A stretch of DNA of 64,000 nt from Bauldia sp965232525 (lineage in GTDB: Bacteria > Pseudomonadota > Alphaproteobacteria > Rhizobiales > Kaistiaceae). Below the pieces are notes generated by a model. The model saw nothing but the letters and a program-made list of their open reading frames with translations, ran no database searches and was not told where the DNA came from. Shown here piece after piece: positions 16,034 to 25,093 of this stretch. Each line of letters starts with the position of its first letter. Position 1 is the stretch's first letter. The stretch spans positions 3,968,001 through 4,032,000 of the forward strand of contig NZ_OZ246980.1 of the NCBI RefSeq assembly GCF_965232525.1, read 5' to 3'. The translations under genes and the position numbers were made by a program.

Positions 16034-17416
16034 CTACCCCGACCAGAGTTCCGTGTCGGGATGGAACTGCGACCACGCGAACCAGAACGCCTGGTGGCTG
16101 CCGAGATCGGCCCCGTCCGCATCGACCGCCTTGATGCCGCCGGCATCGAGTTCGAGGCGAACGTTCTCGTAGGTGATTGCCTCGCCATTGTTCAGCGCCA
16201 CCATGGCGGTGCTGCGCTGAAACGCCACCGGCTGGCCCGACGCAGTGATGACGCCGATGACGTCCTCGTGCACCGGCAGGCGCGGATCGACATCGCCGAC
16301 CGGGAAGATCGGCCCGTCCGCGTCCCGGGTGTTGCGGAAATCGAAGTCGCGGCCGAGCGCCAGTTCCTCGGCCAGCACCGTCGTCTCCGGGTGCGCTTCT
16401 TTCCAGGTTGCCCAGTCAGTGGTGATCACCGTGGCCTGCTCCAACTGCAGGCTCTTCTCGGCCAGCGGCCCGGTCACCGCATGACCCAGAAACGTATCGA
16501 ACACCGAGAACGTGTTGACGTCGTACATCACCTTGTTGGACCGGATCAGCAGGCCTGACGTCCGCAGAACCGGCCGTTCGATCCCGTCGGGCAGTTCATC
16601 GGTGAAATAGGCCTGCGCCGCCCCGCACAGCGTGCAGTAGGGGATGCCGAGGTCCCGCCCGCCGAGCGTATCGTTGACCATCTCGCGCACTTCCATGATC
16701 TGGCGCGGATAGGCGCGGTATTCGCCGTTCACCCCGATGCCGAAGACCACGTCGTCATCGTCGAGCCAGGTGGCGTCCGCCGCGCTGGTCACCTCCGGAT
16801 TGTCCGCCGCGGGGATGCAGTTGCAGACGTCGTCGGTGGTGTCGTACGGGCGATCGTCGATCAGCACGCCGCCCCACGAGACGTGCCGCCAGTCGATATC
16901 GCCCTCGACGAAGATCTGGTCCCAGCCGGGCACCAGGCTGGTGAAGATGGCGCGCTTGGCGGTCAGGTAATCCGGCGGCGCCGGAATGTCCCAGGCGATG
17001 AGATGATCGGTAACCACTCCCCACGGATTTTCGTTACGCAACGGCTTGCCCAGCAACGTGCCGGCCGCATCGGTGAGGGCTACCTGTAAGCCGCGATCGG
17101 AAACGAAGCGCATCAGGTCGCTGATGAGCCAGACGAGCCGCGGGTCGTTCGACCCAGCGATGGTCCCCAGCGCCGCCGTCTGATCGGGCCCCCAGTTCGA
17201 CTGGGCCATGCTGTCGATGAAGGCGACCTCTACGGCGGCCTCTACCGCCTCGGACAACGGACCGTCCGGGATGTCGGGCGGCGTGCCGAATTGTTCGATC
17301 ACATAGTCGGGCAGCGCCGCCGTCTCGGCCCGGACCGCATCGGACCAGAGCAGAGCCAACGCGACCAGCGGCGCAAACAATAAGACGCGGGATCGGGAGC
17401 GGAGTGCCGATGTCAT
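16034..17416 (-). CDS. DUF3179-domain exported protein
   Basis: 460 residues from the ATG at 17416 (AAAGGTG upstream), with a signal peptide in residues 1-30 (VLLFAPLVALALLWSDAVRAE). The hallmark DUF3179 features are present: FGIGVNGEYRAYPRQIMEVREMVNDTLGG, IPYCTLCGAAQAYF with the paired cysteines, LRTSGLLIRSNKVMYD and a TDWATWKEAHPET segment. The family is widespread in bacteria and archaea, exported, and uncharacterised; the Cys pair and His residues could bind a metal. It is divergent from the DoxX-like gene. Confidence 0.85.
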   Translation of the reverse strand: MTSALRSRSRVLLFAPLVALALLWSDAVRAETAALPDYVIEQFGTPPDIPDGPLSEAVEAAVEVAFIDSMAQSNWGPDQTAALGTIAGSNDPRLVWLISDLMRFVSDRGLQVALTDAAGTLLGKPLRNENPWGVVTDHLIAWDIPAPPDYLTAKRAIFTSLVPGWDQIFVEGDIDWRHVSWGGVLIDDRPYDTTDDVCNCIPAADNPEVTSAADATWLDDDDVVFGIGVNGEYRAYPRQIMEVREMVNDTLGGRDLGIPYCTLCGAAQAYFTDELPDGIERPVLRTSGLLIRSNKVMYDVNTFSVFDTFLGHAVTGPLAEKSLQLEQATVITTDWATWKEAHPETTVLAEELALGRDFDFRNTRDADGPIFPVGDVDPRLPVHEDVIGVITASGQPVAFQRSTAMVALNNGEAITYENVRLELDAGGIKAVDADGADLGSHQAFWFAWSQFHPDTELWSG

Positions 17417-17458
17417 CGAAAACACCTTTCGCGTGCCGGGTTCAAATCTCAGGCCACA

Positions 17459-17607
17459 CACGCCGAACCGTTCGCCAGTGCGACCCGCCGCGCGCTTGGC
17501 TCGGGACGATCGAACGTCAACCGGAACCGGCGCGCAACCATAGTGTGACAGCGCCCGGCCCTGACGCGCCAATCACTGTTGCATCAGCGCTGGGTGAACG
17601 ATGGGGA
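17459..17607 (+). repeat. Direct repeat, copy 1, upstream of the DoxX-like gene
   Basis: About 150 bases that match 19152-19278 in the same orientation with small gaps. The best-conserved blocks are 17500-17519 (20 bases identical to 19195-19214) and 17559-17574 (16 bases identical to 19238-19253). Confidence 0.75.
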
Positions 17608-17681
17608 AAGCCGCGAGGACGTGGCCGAGCATCGGAAAAATGGGTATCTTCAGCGTTCTTCTTCTGTATTGAGAACCAATT

Positions 17682-19061
17682 ATGAATCGCTTTTCGCAAA
17701 CCGTTCTTTCCCTGCGGTGGCTGTCGTTGCTGCAGATCTTTCTCGGCTGCCTGATGGTCAACCAGTTCTTTTCGCAGTGGGGGCTGGGCCATTTTGGCGC
17801 TGAAGGATTTGCCGGCTACGCGAGGCTTCTCGCTAACACCGGCAACATCAGCGATTTGGCGCGCGCGATGCTCAACGCAATGGCCGACAATGCTGCGTTC
17901 TTTGGTTTCGCCTCGGCGGTCTTTTTGGCCGTGACCGGCGTTGCGCTGATGCTTCTTGTCCTGCGATCGATCATGTCGATTCTGGTGAGCCTCTTCTTCT
18001 TCGTCATTTGGTATGTCACAAGCAACACCAGCGGCATCTGGACGTTCGAGTATCTCTTCCCGGCGCTTTTCGCATTGATCGTCGGGCTGGCAACGCTTCC
18101 GCAGTTCATTGGCAGTTCCGGACGCGACAAGTGGTTGGGCGCGCGCGTGCGGGGCAGCATTTCGATCGCAGCGTGGAGTGTCCTCTCCGTCATTATCGCG
18201 GGCGTTCTGACCTGGTTTTTCATCATGTCACGCGGCGGTGGCCAAACCGACTACCTGCCGGTGGCGCTGGCCTCCGGCGCCGTCATCCTCGCCCTCCTGA
18301 TCGCCACCGGCCTGACCGACGAGGATCGTCAGGCGCGCCCGCCAAAGCCTGAAGGCCCGATGGTCCGTATAGCGGCGTTCCCTTGGGTCGATCTGATGAT
18401 CATCATCGTCGGCGCGATGGTGTGCATTCAGATATTTGCCGATATCCAGGTCAATTGGTTCACGATCGAGGGCTACCAGGGACTCATCCGGGGATACGCC
18501 GACACCACCGGCGCACCGACGTGGTGGGCCGCGTTCCTGTATTTCGCTGCCGACAATGCGGCCATCATCATGCCGCTTCAGATGGTGCTCGAGTTTTCCT
18601 GCGCGTTCTTCCTGGTCACGTTGCTCCTCCGTCCGCTCGCGTTGCTGGCGACCACCGTCTTTTTCGGCACGCTGATGATGTCGGAGTTCGGAACGCCGGT
18701 AGGTCACATCGCGAACCAGCGCGATTGGGAGTGGGAGCTGCTCTTCGTCACCGGCACGATATTCGCGCTGGGAGTCATGACGCTGGCCGAGGCGATGCGC
18801 CAGTCGAGCTGGCGGGCGCTGCTTCTCGGCGATCGCTTCTATACGATTGCCATGCCCTGGCGACTCGTCTGGGCCGCCATTGGCGCAGGCCTCCTGTGGC
18901 TCGTCGGGATCCAGACAAAAATGTTCGGTTCGGGCTACGAGACGATCAGCTTGCGCGGCAGCCTGTTCTTCTTTGCTGCCCTGGTGGTAATGGCGATCAT
19001 CGACCAGTGGCGGCGTCCGGTGTCGACCGAGGCGCGTCTTGACCGCACCTGGGTGACCTGA
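17682..19061 (+). CDS. DoxX-like membrane protein with internal duplication
   Basis: 459 residues, about 10-12 transmembrane helices. The two halves resemble each other: LRWLSLLQIFLGCLMVNQFF ... EGFAGYARLLANTG ... MADNAAFFGF near residues 10-75 corresponds to FPWVDLMIIIVGAMVCIQIF ... EGYQGLIRGYADTTG ... AADNAAIIMP near residues 232-300, each followed by more helices. Each half is like a four-to-five-helix DoxX/TQO-type module (quinone-linked redox membrane subunits). A tandem fusion of this kind is unusual and its activity is not known. It lies between two direct repeats. Confidence 0.65.
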   Translation: MNRFSQTVLSLRWLSLLQIFLGCLMVNQFFSQWGLGHFGAEGFAGYARLLANTGNISDLARAMLNAMADNAAFFGFASAVFLAVTGVALMLLVLRSIMSILVSLFFFVIWYVTSNTSGIWTFEYLFPALFALIVGLATLPQFIGSSGRDKWLGARVRGSISIAAWSVLSVIIAGVLTWFFIMSRGGGQTDYLPVALASGAVILALLIATGLTDEDRQARPPKPEGPMVRIAAFPWVDLMIIIVGAMVCIQIFADIQVNWFTIEGYQGLIRGYADTTGAPTWWAAFLYFAADNAAIIMPLQMVLEFSCAFFLVTLLLRPLALLATTVFFGTLMMSEFGTPVGHIANQRDWEWELLFVTGTIFALGVMTLAEAMRQSSWRALLLGDRFYTIAMPWRLVWAAIGAGLLWLVGIQTKMFGSGYETISLRGSLFFFAALVVMAIIDQWRRPVSTEARLDRTWVT

Positions 19062-19151
19062 TTGGCGCTGGCCCATTGCAAAATCGCGCCCGGGGCCGCC
19101 CAACGGGCGCCAGGCGCCGATGTCATCGCAGGGCCTCGTTCATCCATAGGC

Positions 19152-19278
19152 GGGACACACCAACCCGTTCGCCTGCGCGACCCTCCGGACGCGACTCGGG
19201 ACGATCGAACGTCAGCCGGGAACCGGCGAGCGACTAGCCCTGACGCGCCAATCGTTGTTGCATCGGCGATGGGTGGAC
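19152..19278 (+). repeat. Direct repeat, copy 2, downstream of the DoxX-like gene
   Basis: Partner of 17459-17607. The rest of the 19062-19482 gap holds no gene I can support; it should contain the promoter for the gene starting at 19483. Confidence 0.75.
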
Positions 19279-19482
19279 GGGGTGGGTCGCGACGGCCCTT
19301 AGGCGACATTCGAGCGAGCGACTTCCGCTTCTCCAATGCGTCGCTGTTGGTGATCGACGCCTCTCCGAAATCGCGCCGAGCGCACCTCCCGCCGGGGAAC
19401 CGCGGATCCTTTCAGGAACCTAGGTTCTTGTGTACAGTCGCCAAAGGTCCAATCACAGTCATTCGGTGCGGAGTTCAGCATA

Positions 19483-20124
19483 GTGACGACGTCGACAGCC
19501 GGGGCCGCAGACGAAAGCGCTCCGAGCCTGAATGACTTCTTGTCGGGCTTGTTCCTGGGCCTGCTCGTGGGCGGCCTTGTCGGCATATCGGTATCGCAGC
19601 TGACCGGAGATGTACTCGCCGGGTTGCTGGCATTGCTTGCGGCGTTCTTTGGCCTCGGAGGCAAGATGCCCGGGACCGCACCGGTCACCAAGGTCCGATT
19701 GATCGCCTTCTCCATCGCGGTTCTGGTCGGCGTCTCGGGTGGTATCCTGGTCCGAACTCACGGCTTGTTGGCGCCGCCGCTGAAAGCCGTCATTGAGGAC
19801 TACAAGGAAGCCGGCCTCCCAGACGAACTCGCACAAGCACTCGCCGTGTTCGATCAAACCGGATTGAGGACGGGAAACCTGGCAGCCGCCCCTGCCCCCG
19901 AAAAACCGACCAAAGCGGGCTTCACCTTCGGCGCCGAATCATTAGCCCAGTGCTCGGCTCTGTCGGAGACTGTCTTCGCCACGCCGGAGCTCCGTCTCGG
20001 CGCGATGGAAAAGGCCGGAGCCCCTTGGGACCAGGCCGGACAGTTTGGGTTGACACTGCCCGATGACCAGCGGGCTGGCTTCGCCGATCTCGTCCATAGC
20101 CTGTTGTGTGACCAAACGGAGTAA
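19483..20124 (+). CDS. Membrane-anchored protein of unknown function
   Basis: 213 residues from a GTG start with GGAG upstream. Three hydrophobic segments (about 20-36, 43-60, 72-90) are followed by a soluble part of about 120 residues with two cysteines (residues near 157 and 209). No family is recognised. It ends 5 bases before the trypsin-like protease gene, so the two are surely co-transcribed and may act together at the membrane. Confidence 0.65.
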   Translation: MTTSTAGAADESAPSLNDFLSGLFLGLLVGGLVGISVSQLTGDVLAGLLALLAAFFGLGGKMPGTAPVTKVRLIAFSIAVLVGVSGGILVRTHGLLAPPLKAVIEDYKEAGLPDELAQALAVFDQTGLRTGNLAAAPAPEKPTKAGFTFGAESLAQCSALSETVFATPELRLGAMEKAGAPWDQAGQFGLTLPDDQRAGFADLVHSLLCDQTE

Positions 20125-20129
20125 TCGCC

Positions 20130-21599
20130 ATGCACCGGGCTGCCCGCGTTCTGACGATCCTCCTGTCGCTCTGCCTGCCTCTTGCCGTCGCCGCGCAATC
20201 TCCAAATGCGCAACTGGTTAGCGCCGCGCGCGGTGACGTCGGCCTCGTCGTTGCGACGCAATGCCCGCATGGCAAAGATCGGTCGGGAACGGCTTTTGTC
20301 TGGCCAGCGGCGGATCAGGTCGTGACTGCCCGCCACGTCGTGGCCGGATGTGGCCAGATCAACGTTCAGTTCCGCAACCACGGCAGTTTCATCGCGGTAC
20401 CGCTGCGCGAGATCAGGGCTCAGGATCTGATCGCACTGCGACTAGACGCGGAAGTCGACGCGATGGTCCAGACAGTGACGACGGACTCGCCCCCCGTGCA
20501 CTCCCGTGTCGCGGCCGTCGGATTCGCCCTCGGCGCCCCCACCGCGGACGACAAGCTGCTCACGGTGACGACCGCCAACGACCCACCGCCGGCGCGACTC
20601 AGGCAAATGTTGCCCGACGCCGAGCGGCAGCAAATCGAGCGGAACGGTCCGTGGGACCTCGAGACGGCGATCATCCGACTCGACGGAAACCTGACCCACG
20701 GCCATTCGGGGGCACCGCTCCTCGACCACGCAGGTCGGGTCGTGGCGATCGGGGCGGGCGGACTGCAAAGCGGCGCCTCGGGCATCGTGTGGGCAGTCAG
20801 CGCCAGCTATCTCTTGGACTCCGGAAGCTGGACCGATATTCGGCCGGGCCAGCGGGTCGATCCCGAGAATACCCTCACCTTCTCCGTTCAGCCGCCTCAA
20901 TCCAGGCTCGATCAAGTGGGCTGTGGCGACTTCGCGCTGTCGCGTTCGCGGACCAGCAGCTTCGACGAAATCGCCGCCTCGGTTGATGATCCGAACGGTC
21001 TCTACCAGGTGCAGGCTGCCGTGGGCTTTGGCTACCCAATCGATTTCAGCTCGATGCAGTTCGACATCTGGGAAGACCTCCAGTCTGGTGCTGTGGTTCC
21101 GCTGCCGGAAGGAACCAGACCGCAGCCGGGTCCGGGCGGCTGCACGGCCGACGCCGGCAATGGCGTCACCATCTGGATCAGGTCTTTCGACGGCTCCGAC
21201 CAACCCTATGACTTCTTTCAGATCAATGCCTTCTCTGCACAGCTCGAGAACGATGTGAGTTTTTCGCTCGGCCAGCTTTTTCCCGATCCGAATTTCACCT
21301 ATTCGCACCCAATCACCAGGCCGGATGGCTTCATTGCCAATCGCAAGGGGGCGATGGGACTGCAGGTCCCGCTGGATATGACGCGCGGCTATCAGAACTA
21401 CGGGTTCATCACCCACGTCGCGCGAAGCGGGTACTACCTCGGCGTCGCCGCGTTGCGACGGGAATCGGTGATCGATCTAGGCCAGGTCAATCAGTGCTTG
21501 GCGGGCAATATCAGCGTCTGCGATCAGGCGCTTGCTCCGTTGCACGCCTGGGCCTCGGCCGCATTGAGCGTGCACATGTCGACCATGCCGCCGATCTGA
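20130..21599 (+). CDS. Exported trypsin-like serine protease with C-terminal extension
   Basis: 489 residues with a signal peptide (residues 1-22, ending VAAQ). The chymotrypsin-fold catalytic triad is readable: His69 in VTARHVV, Asp99 in AQDLIAL and Ser193 in GHSGAPLLD (GHSG instead of the usual GNSG/GDSG). After the protease domain (to about residue 240) comes a C-terminal region of about 250 residues with two cysteine-containing blocks and no known family. Periplasmic or surface proteolysis is likely; its partner is probably the membrane protein encoded just upstream. Confidence 0.8.
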   Translation: MHRAARVLTILLSLCLPLAVAAQSPNAQLVSAARGDVGLVVATQCPHGKDRSGTAFVWPAADQVVTARHVVAGCGQINVQFRNHGSFIAVPLREIRAQDLIALRLDAEVDAMVQTVTTDSPPVHSRVAAVGFALGAPTADDKLLTVTTANDPPPARLRQMLPDAERQQIERNGPWDLETAIIRLDGNLTHGHSGAPLLDHAGRVVAIGAGGLQSGASGIVWAVSASYLLDSGSWTDIRPGQRVDPENTLTFSVQPPQSRLDQVGCGDFALSRSRTSSFDEIAASVDDPNGLYQVQAAVGFGYPIDFSSMQFDIWEDLQSGAVVPLPEGTRPQPGPGGCTADAGNGVTIWIRSFDGSDQPYDFFQINAFSAQLENDVSFSLGQLFPDPNFTYSHPITRPDGFIANRKGAMGLQVPLDMTRGYQNYGFITHVARSGYYLGVAALRRESVIDLGQVNQCLAGNISVCDQALAPLHAWASAALSVHMSTMPPI

Positions 21600-21701
21600 C
21601 GACCAGTCCCGGCTTCGACCCGCGCCATCAGTAATCGACCCCACACGCGTAAGCTGCCGAAACTCCGCAACACGGCAGACTTCGCGTTTTCGACGAAGGC
21701 A

Positions 21702-22724
21702 CTATTTGTGGGCAATTGCCGCGGTTGATGGGCCAACAAGGGGAATAGCCTCGAACCTCCTGAATCCGACCTCTTCGCACCAGCCTCGAAATTCAGAAAA
21801 GCTAAAATCGAACGCGTCGCCAAACTCCATTGCCATGGTTAGTGACATGAAGAGTGCGAAGGTGTTTGTTCTGCGCTCGTCGTCAATCAGCGCTTCGATC
21901 GCAATGAGAACACCGCCATCAGGCAAGGCCTCATATGCCTTGCGAAGCAGCATGAGTTTCCGTTCAAGGTTCCAATCATGCAGGATCATACCCATCGTGA
22001 TCACGTCGGCCGCAGGAAGCGGATCTTCAAAAAAGTCGCCGGCCATGGGTATGATTCTGTCTTCGAAGCCCGTGGCCTCGATTTTTCGACGTGCAACTTC
22101 CGTGACAACGGGGAGGTCGAAGGTCTTGATGCGCAGATTTGGATGCGCCGCGGCAACTATTCGTGACAACAGTGCGTCCGCTCCACCGATGTCTGCCATG
22201 CTGGAGAATTTTTCGAAGGGGAACACCTTCGCGAGCATTTCAAAATTCCTCGCCGAAGCACCGGTCATTGCGTCGAGAAAGCTCTCGAGACGATCCGGGT
22301 CCGAGTATAACGTTCCGAAGAAGTCCTCATCGTCCTCGCGTGCTTCGCTGACCGCGCGACCGGTGCGGAGAGACACATCGATGTCTGCCCAGTAGCGAAA
22401 GTTGCGGTTCTCCCAAAGCTCGATCAAGCCGCCGAGATAGTCGGGGCTCGCTTTGTTCAGGAATTTTGCCGTTGCAGGTGTGTTTGAGTATCGGGCGGTG
22501 TCTCCCTGTCCCTCTCGCTCGAGAAGGTCCACGGACACCAGCAGGTCCAGCATGTCCATCGCGGGACGTCGTACCAAACCGTAGGCATCGATGATCTGGT
22601 CCAGTTTCATCGGCGCTTGAGCGAGCCGCGTAAACAGTCCAAGCCCGACAGCAGTCAGAAGAATTTTGGACACCCCGTATCCGATCGCGACACTGATGAT
22701 GTGGTCAGGCGTCGGATGTGACAT
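21702..22724 (-). CDS. SAM-dependent O-methyltransferase (acetylserotonin/plant COMT-like)
   Basis: 340 residues. A helical dimerisation domain (residues 1-100, with LTAVGLGLFTRLAQAPMKLDQI) precedes a Rossmann SAM-binding domain: motif I MADIGGADALLSRI, then IKTFDLPVV, AGDFFEDPLPAADVITMGMILHDWN with the HDW catalytic-His region typical of Methyltransf_2 enzymes. Bacterial members methylate hydroxyls of secondary metabolites. The ATG at 22724 fits the family; an upstream GTG at 22766 is possible. It is monocistronic. Confidence 0.85.
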   Translation of the reverse strand: MSHPTPDHIISVAIGYGVSKILLTAVGLGLFTRLAQAPMKLDQIIDAYGLVRRPAMDMLDLLVSVDLLEREGQGDTARYSNTPATAKFLNKASPDYLGGLIELWENRNFRYWADIDVSLRTGRAVSEAREDDEDFFGTLYSDPDRLESFLDAMTGASARNFEMLAKVFPFEKFSSMADIGGADALLSRIVAAAHPNLRIKTFDLPVVTEVARRKIEATGFEDRIIPMAGDFFEDPLPAADVITMGMILHDWNLERKLMLLRKAYEALPDGGVLIAIEALIDDERRTNTFALFMSLTMAMEFGDAFDFSFSEFRGWCEEVGFRRFEAIPLVGPSTAAIAHK

Positions 22725-22941
22725 GGGCCTAATCCCGGGTCCTCGTGGATCGATCTGCCTTGTCACAATGCATCAAGTATATGGTCGTGCAATGAGAAAG
22801 CCTCGAATCGATCCTGCTTTCGGCCTCCTTCATGCATCTCTTGACGCCCGATCCCCCTGGCGCGCAGAGCGACGAAACGGCTGCGATTTGGTCCGAGGCC
22901 ATGGATCGGACGATTGCCTCCCGTCGGAGGGCGATCCGTCT

Positions 22942-23298
22942 TTAATTGTTATTTTTACAGTACTGAATTTCGATATAGGTGGGATTGCAAGCGTTCTTTG
23001 TATTATTATACCCACAGGCGGAAATTGTTGAATTGAATGCGCCTGTGACATTTATGTTTGGGGAATTGCATGTGACCTTAACATGATTGTCGTTTGAGCC
23101 CGAGTTAATAATAGGATTTTTGCTGCAGGTTAAGTATATGTAAGTGTGCCCTTGATGAACACATTGATTTGAAACACAGTCATTGTCGTCAGTACAGTCG
23201 TATTTTTGCGACTGATTGTGTTTTTCTGCTCGCGCGGTTTCTGGCATTATCCCAATAGTGCTCAAAAGTATTGTGAAGCTTATGAAGACCTGCTGCAT
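22942..23298 (-). CDS. Small secreted cysteine-rich protein, copy D
   Basis: 118 residues, ATG at 23298 with GGAG upstream. The signal peptide covers about 24 residues (MQQVFISFTILLSTIGIM ... TARAE). The mature part is rich in Asn, Thr and Lys and has 8 cysteines with gaps 5, 4, 11, 18, 17, 8 and 9; beta-like strands YIYLTC and YIEIQYC match the positions seen in the other copies. The gene is strikingly AT-rich (40% GC in the 60 bases from 22981) in GC-rich surroundings, which suggests acquisition or relaxed composition. Function unknown. Confidence 0.7.
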   Translation of the reverse strand: MQQVFISFTILLSTIGIMPETARAEKHNQSQKYDCTDDNDCVSNQCVHQGHTYIYLTCSKNPIINSGSNDNHVKVTCNSPNINVTGAFNSTISACGYNNTKNACNPTYIEIQYCKNNN

Positions 23299-23599
23299 CA
23301 CACAGCTCCGTTTTTGATCCTGTCCAAAATGTACACCATGCGCCTCTTATTTCAAACAAGCAGCCAGCGAGCTGCTCGCGGCTCAGGAAGGCAGTCTCGG
23401 ACCTGACACTGGACAAGCTGATCCTTTCGGAGGCCGCGGGAGGGGCTCAAGGTACCGACCAGGCAATCAAAGAGGGGGCGGCTTTGGCTGAAATGTGCCG
23501 ATGATATCCGAGCCGACATCGCCAGCCACATGAGGCTTGCCATTCCCGAGGCGGAAACTATCATTTTGTGAGTTCGCGCGCCGAGGAGATCTTGAAGCG
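23299..23599. other. Intergenic region, no gene seen
   Basis: About 300 bases between the divergent cysteine-rich gene and the porin gene. It must hold both promoters. Short open frames do not look coding. Confidence 0.45.
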
Positions 23600-25039
23600 A
23601 TGAACCGCGTTGCCGCCGGGGTCAGGGGGGCGGCTTGCATCGGCCCGTTGCTCCTTGCTTGCGGCGCGCTGGCGGATGATCGCGCCCCTTGGGTCCTGTA
23701 CGAAGACCAGAGCACGATTGTACGGGGCCACTTCGAGGCGGGGACAAACCTGGTCGGCGAAGAGAACCTGTTTTGGGATCTTGCCGGCACCTTCGCAGCG
23801 GAAGAGCAATACGACCCCGACAAAGTCTGGCTCGAAGGCTATGTCAAGCCGGGTGTTTCTTTCGAGCGCGGGCTCGCCGAAAAACTCGCGTTCTATGGAG
23901 CGCTTTCGGCGGTGTTGTCCGGAACTGCTGGGACCGACGCCTATGAGACGGGAGACACCGGACGTCTCACGCTCGAGGAAGGCTATGTCGGCCTGAAGTT
24001 CGGCGAATCCGATACGCCGGTTTTCGATCTATCCGTCGGCCCAAGAGAATTGCGGCTTGGAACCGGGATGCTGATCGCCAACGGTGCGTCAAACGGCTTC
24101 GAACGGGGCGCGCTCAAACTCGGTCCGCGCAAGGCTTGGGAGTTCGCTGCAATCGCCCAGTCATCGTTGGCCGGCGCCACCGCGACAGGGTTCTATCTCG
24201 ATGCGAACGAACTGACGACCAGTGACACCCATACCACGCTTGCTGGCCTCGACCTGAGGGCTGACGGTGCGGATGGCGGCTATCTCGGCCTGACGCTTTT
24301 CAACGTCCCGCAGTCGGACTCGGTCTACCCGAAAGCGGCTCCGGGCGGTTTCGGCCCGCCGATCATCGTTCCCGGCGCCCGGGAAGGCCTCAACGTCGTG
24401 GATGTCTACGCCCGGACCAACTGGCTGGCGGTAGGCCCGGGGCAGGCGTTCGCCGATCTCGAGTTTGCCTACGAGTGGAACGACCGGATCGACATGCAGG
24501 CGTGGGGCGGACGGGCGCAGGCCGGATATGTCTTTTCCGGCCACCCGTGGCGGCCGCGGATCACGCAAACCTTTCAGACCTTCTCGGGCGACGATCCGAA
24601 CACCGCCGCGCTCGAGCGCTTCGATCCTCTCTTTTATGACGGATCGCCGGCCGCCTGGGCGACCGGATCCAAGTCGGCGATGACCTTCATCAACTCCAAT
24701 GTCAACGCCTATGAATTGGCCATCGGGGTGACGCCAACCCCCCGGGATATCCTGACGCTGCGTTACACCCACATTCGCGCGAACGAACTGCGCAGCCCCA
24801 TCCAGTTCGGCCAGGCCGCGCGGTTCGAGGTTCTTGGACAAGATAGCATCATTACCGGCGTGACCAATCGACATCTCGCCGACGACGTCTTCCTCGAATA
24901 CACGCGCGTCCTCAACCCGAATACATTCCTGACCGGTGGCGTCAGCGCTTCCTTCCCCGGAAAGGGGCTCGACCTGGCCGTGGCGGATACGCCGCCGGTC
25001 TGGTTGGGAGGGTTCGTCAACGTCGTCGTCAGCTACTGA
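23600..25039 (+). CDS. Outer-membrane porin, alginate-export (AlgE-like) type
   Basis: 479 residues from the ATG at 23600 (GGAG upstream, frame open to 23537). Signal peptide in residues 1-25 (ending GALAD). The rest alternates in amphipathic strands and ends in VNVVVSY, with the terminal aromatic residue required for outer-membrane barrel assembly. The pattern VRGHFEAGTNLVGEENLFWDL and the repeated strand-turn units resemble alginate_exp/AlgE-family porins. It may be co-transcribed with the serine hydrolase 54 bases downstream. Substrate unknown. Confidence 0.7.
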   Translation: MNRVAAGVRGAACIGPLLLACGALADDRAPWVLYEDQSTIVRGHFEAGTNLVGEENLFWDLAGTFAAEEQYDPDKVWLEGYVKPGVSFERGLAEKLAFYGALSAVLSGTAGTDAYETGDTGRLTLEEGYVGLKFGESDTPVFDLSVGPRELRLGTGMLIANGASNGFERGALKLGPRKAWEFAAIAQSSLAGATATGFYLDANELTTSDTHTTLAGLDLRADGADGGYLGLTLFNVPQSDSVYPKAAPGGFGPPIIVPGAREGLNVVDVYARTNWLAVGPGQAFADLEFAYEWNDRIDMQAWGGRAQAGYVFSGHPWRPRITQTFQTFSGDDPNTAALERFDPLFYDGSPAAWATGSKSAMTFINSNVNAYELAIGVTPTPRDILTLRYTHIRANELRSPIQFGQAARFEVLGQDSIITGVTNRHLADDVFLEYTRVLNPNTFLTGGVSASFPGKGLDLAVADTPPVWLGGFVNVVVSY

Positions 25040-25093
25040 GTCCGCGAAAACCGTGCCGGCAGTTCGGCAGCGACAAACAGGGACATCCACCGA

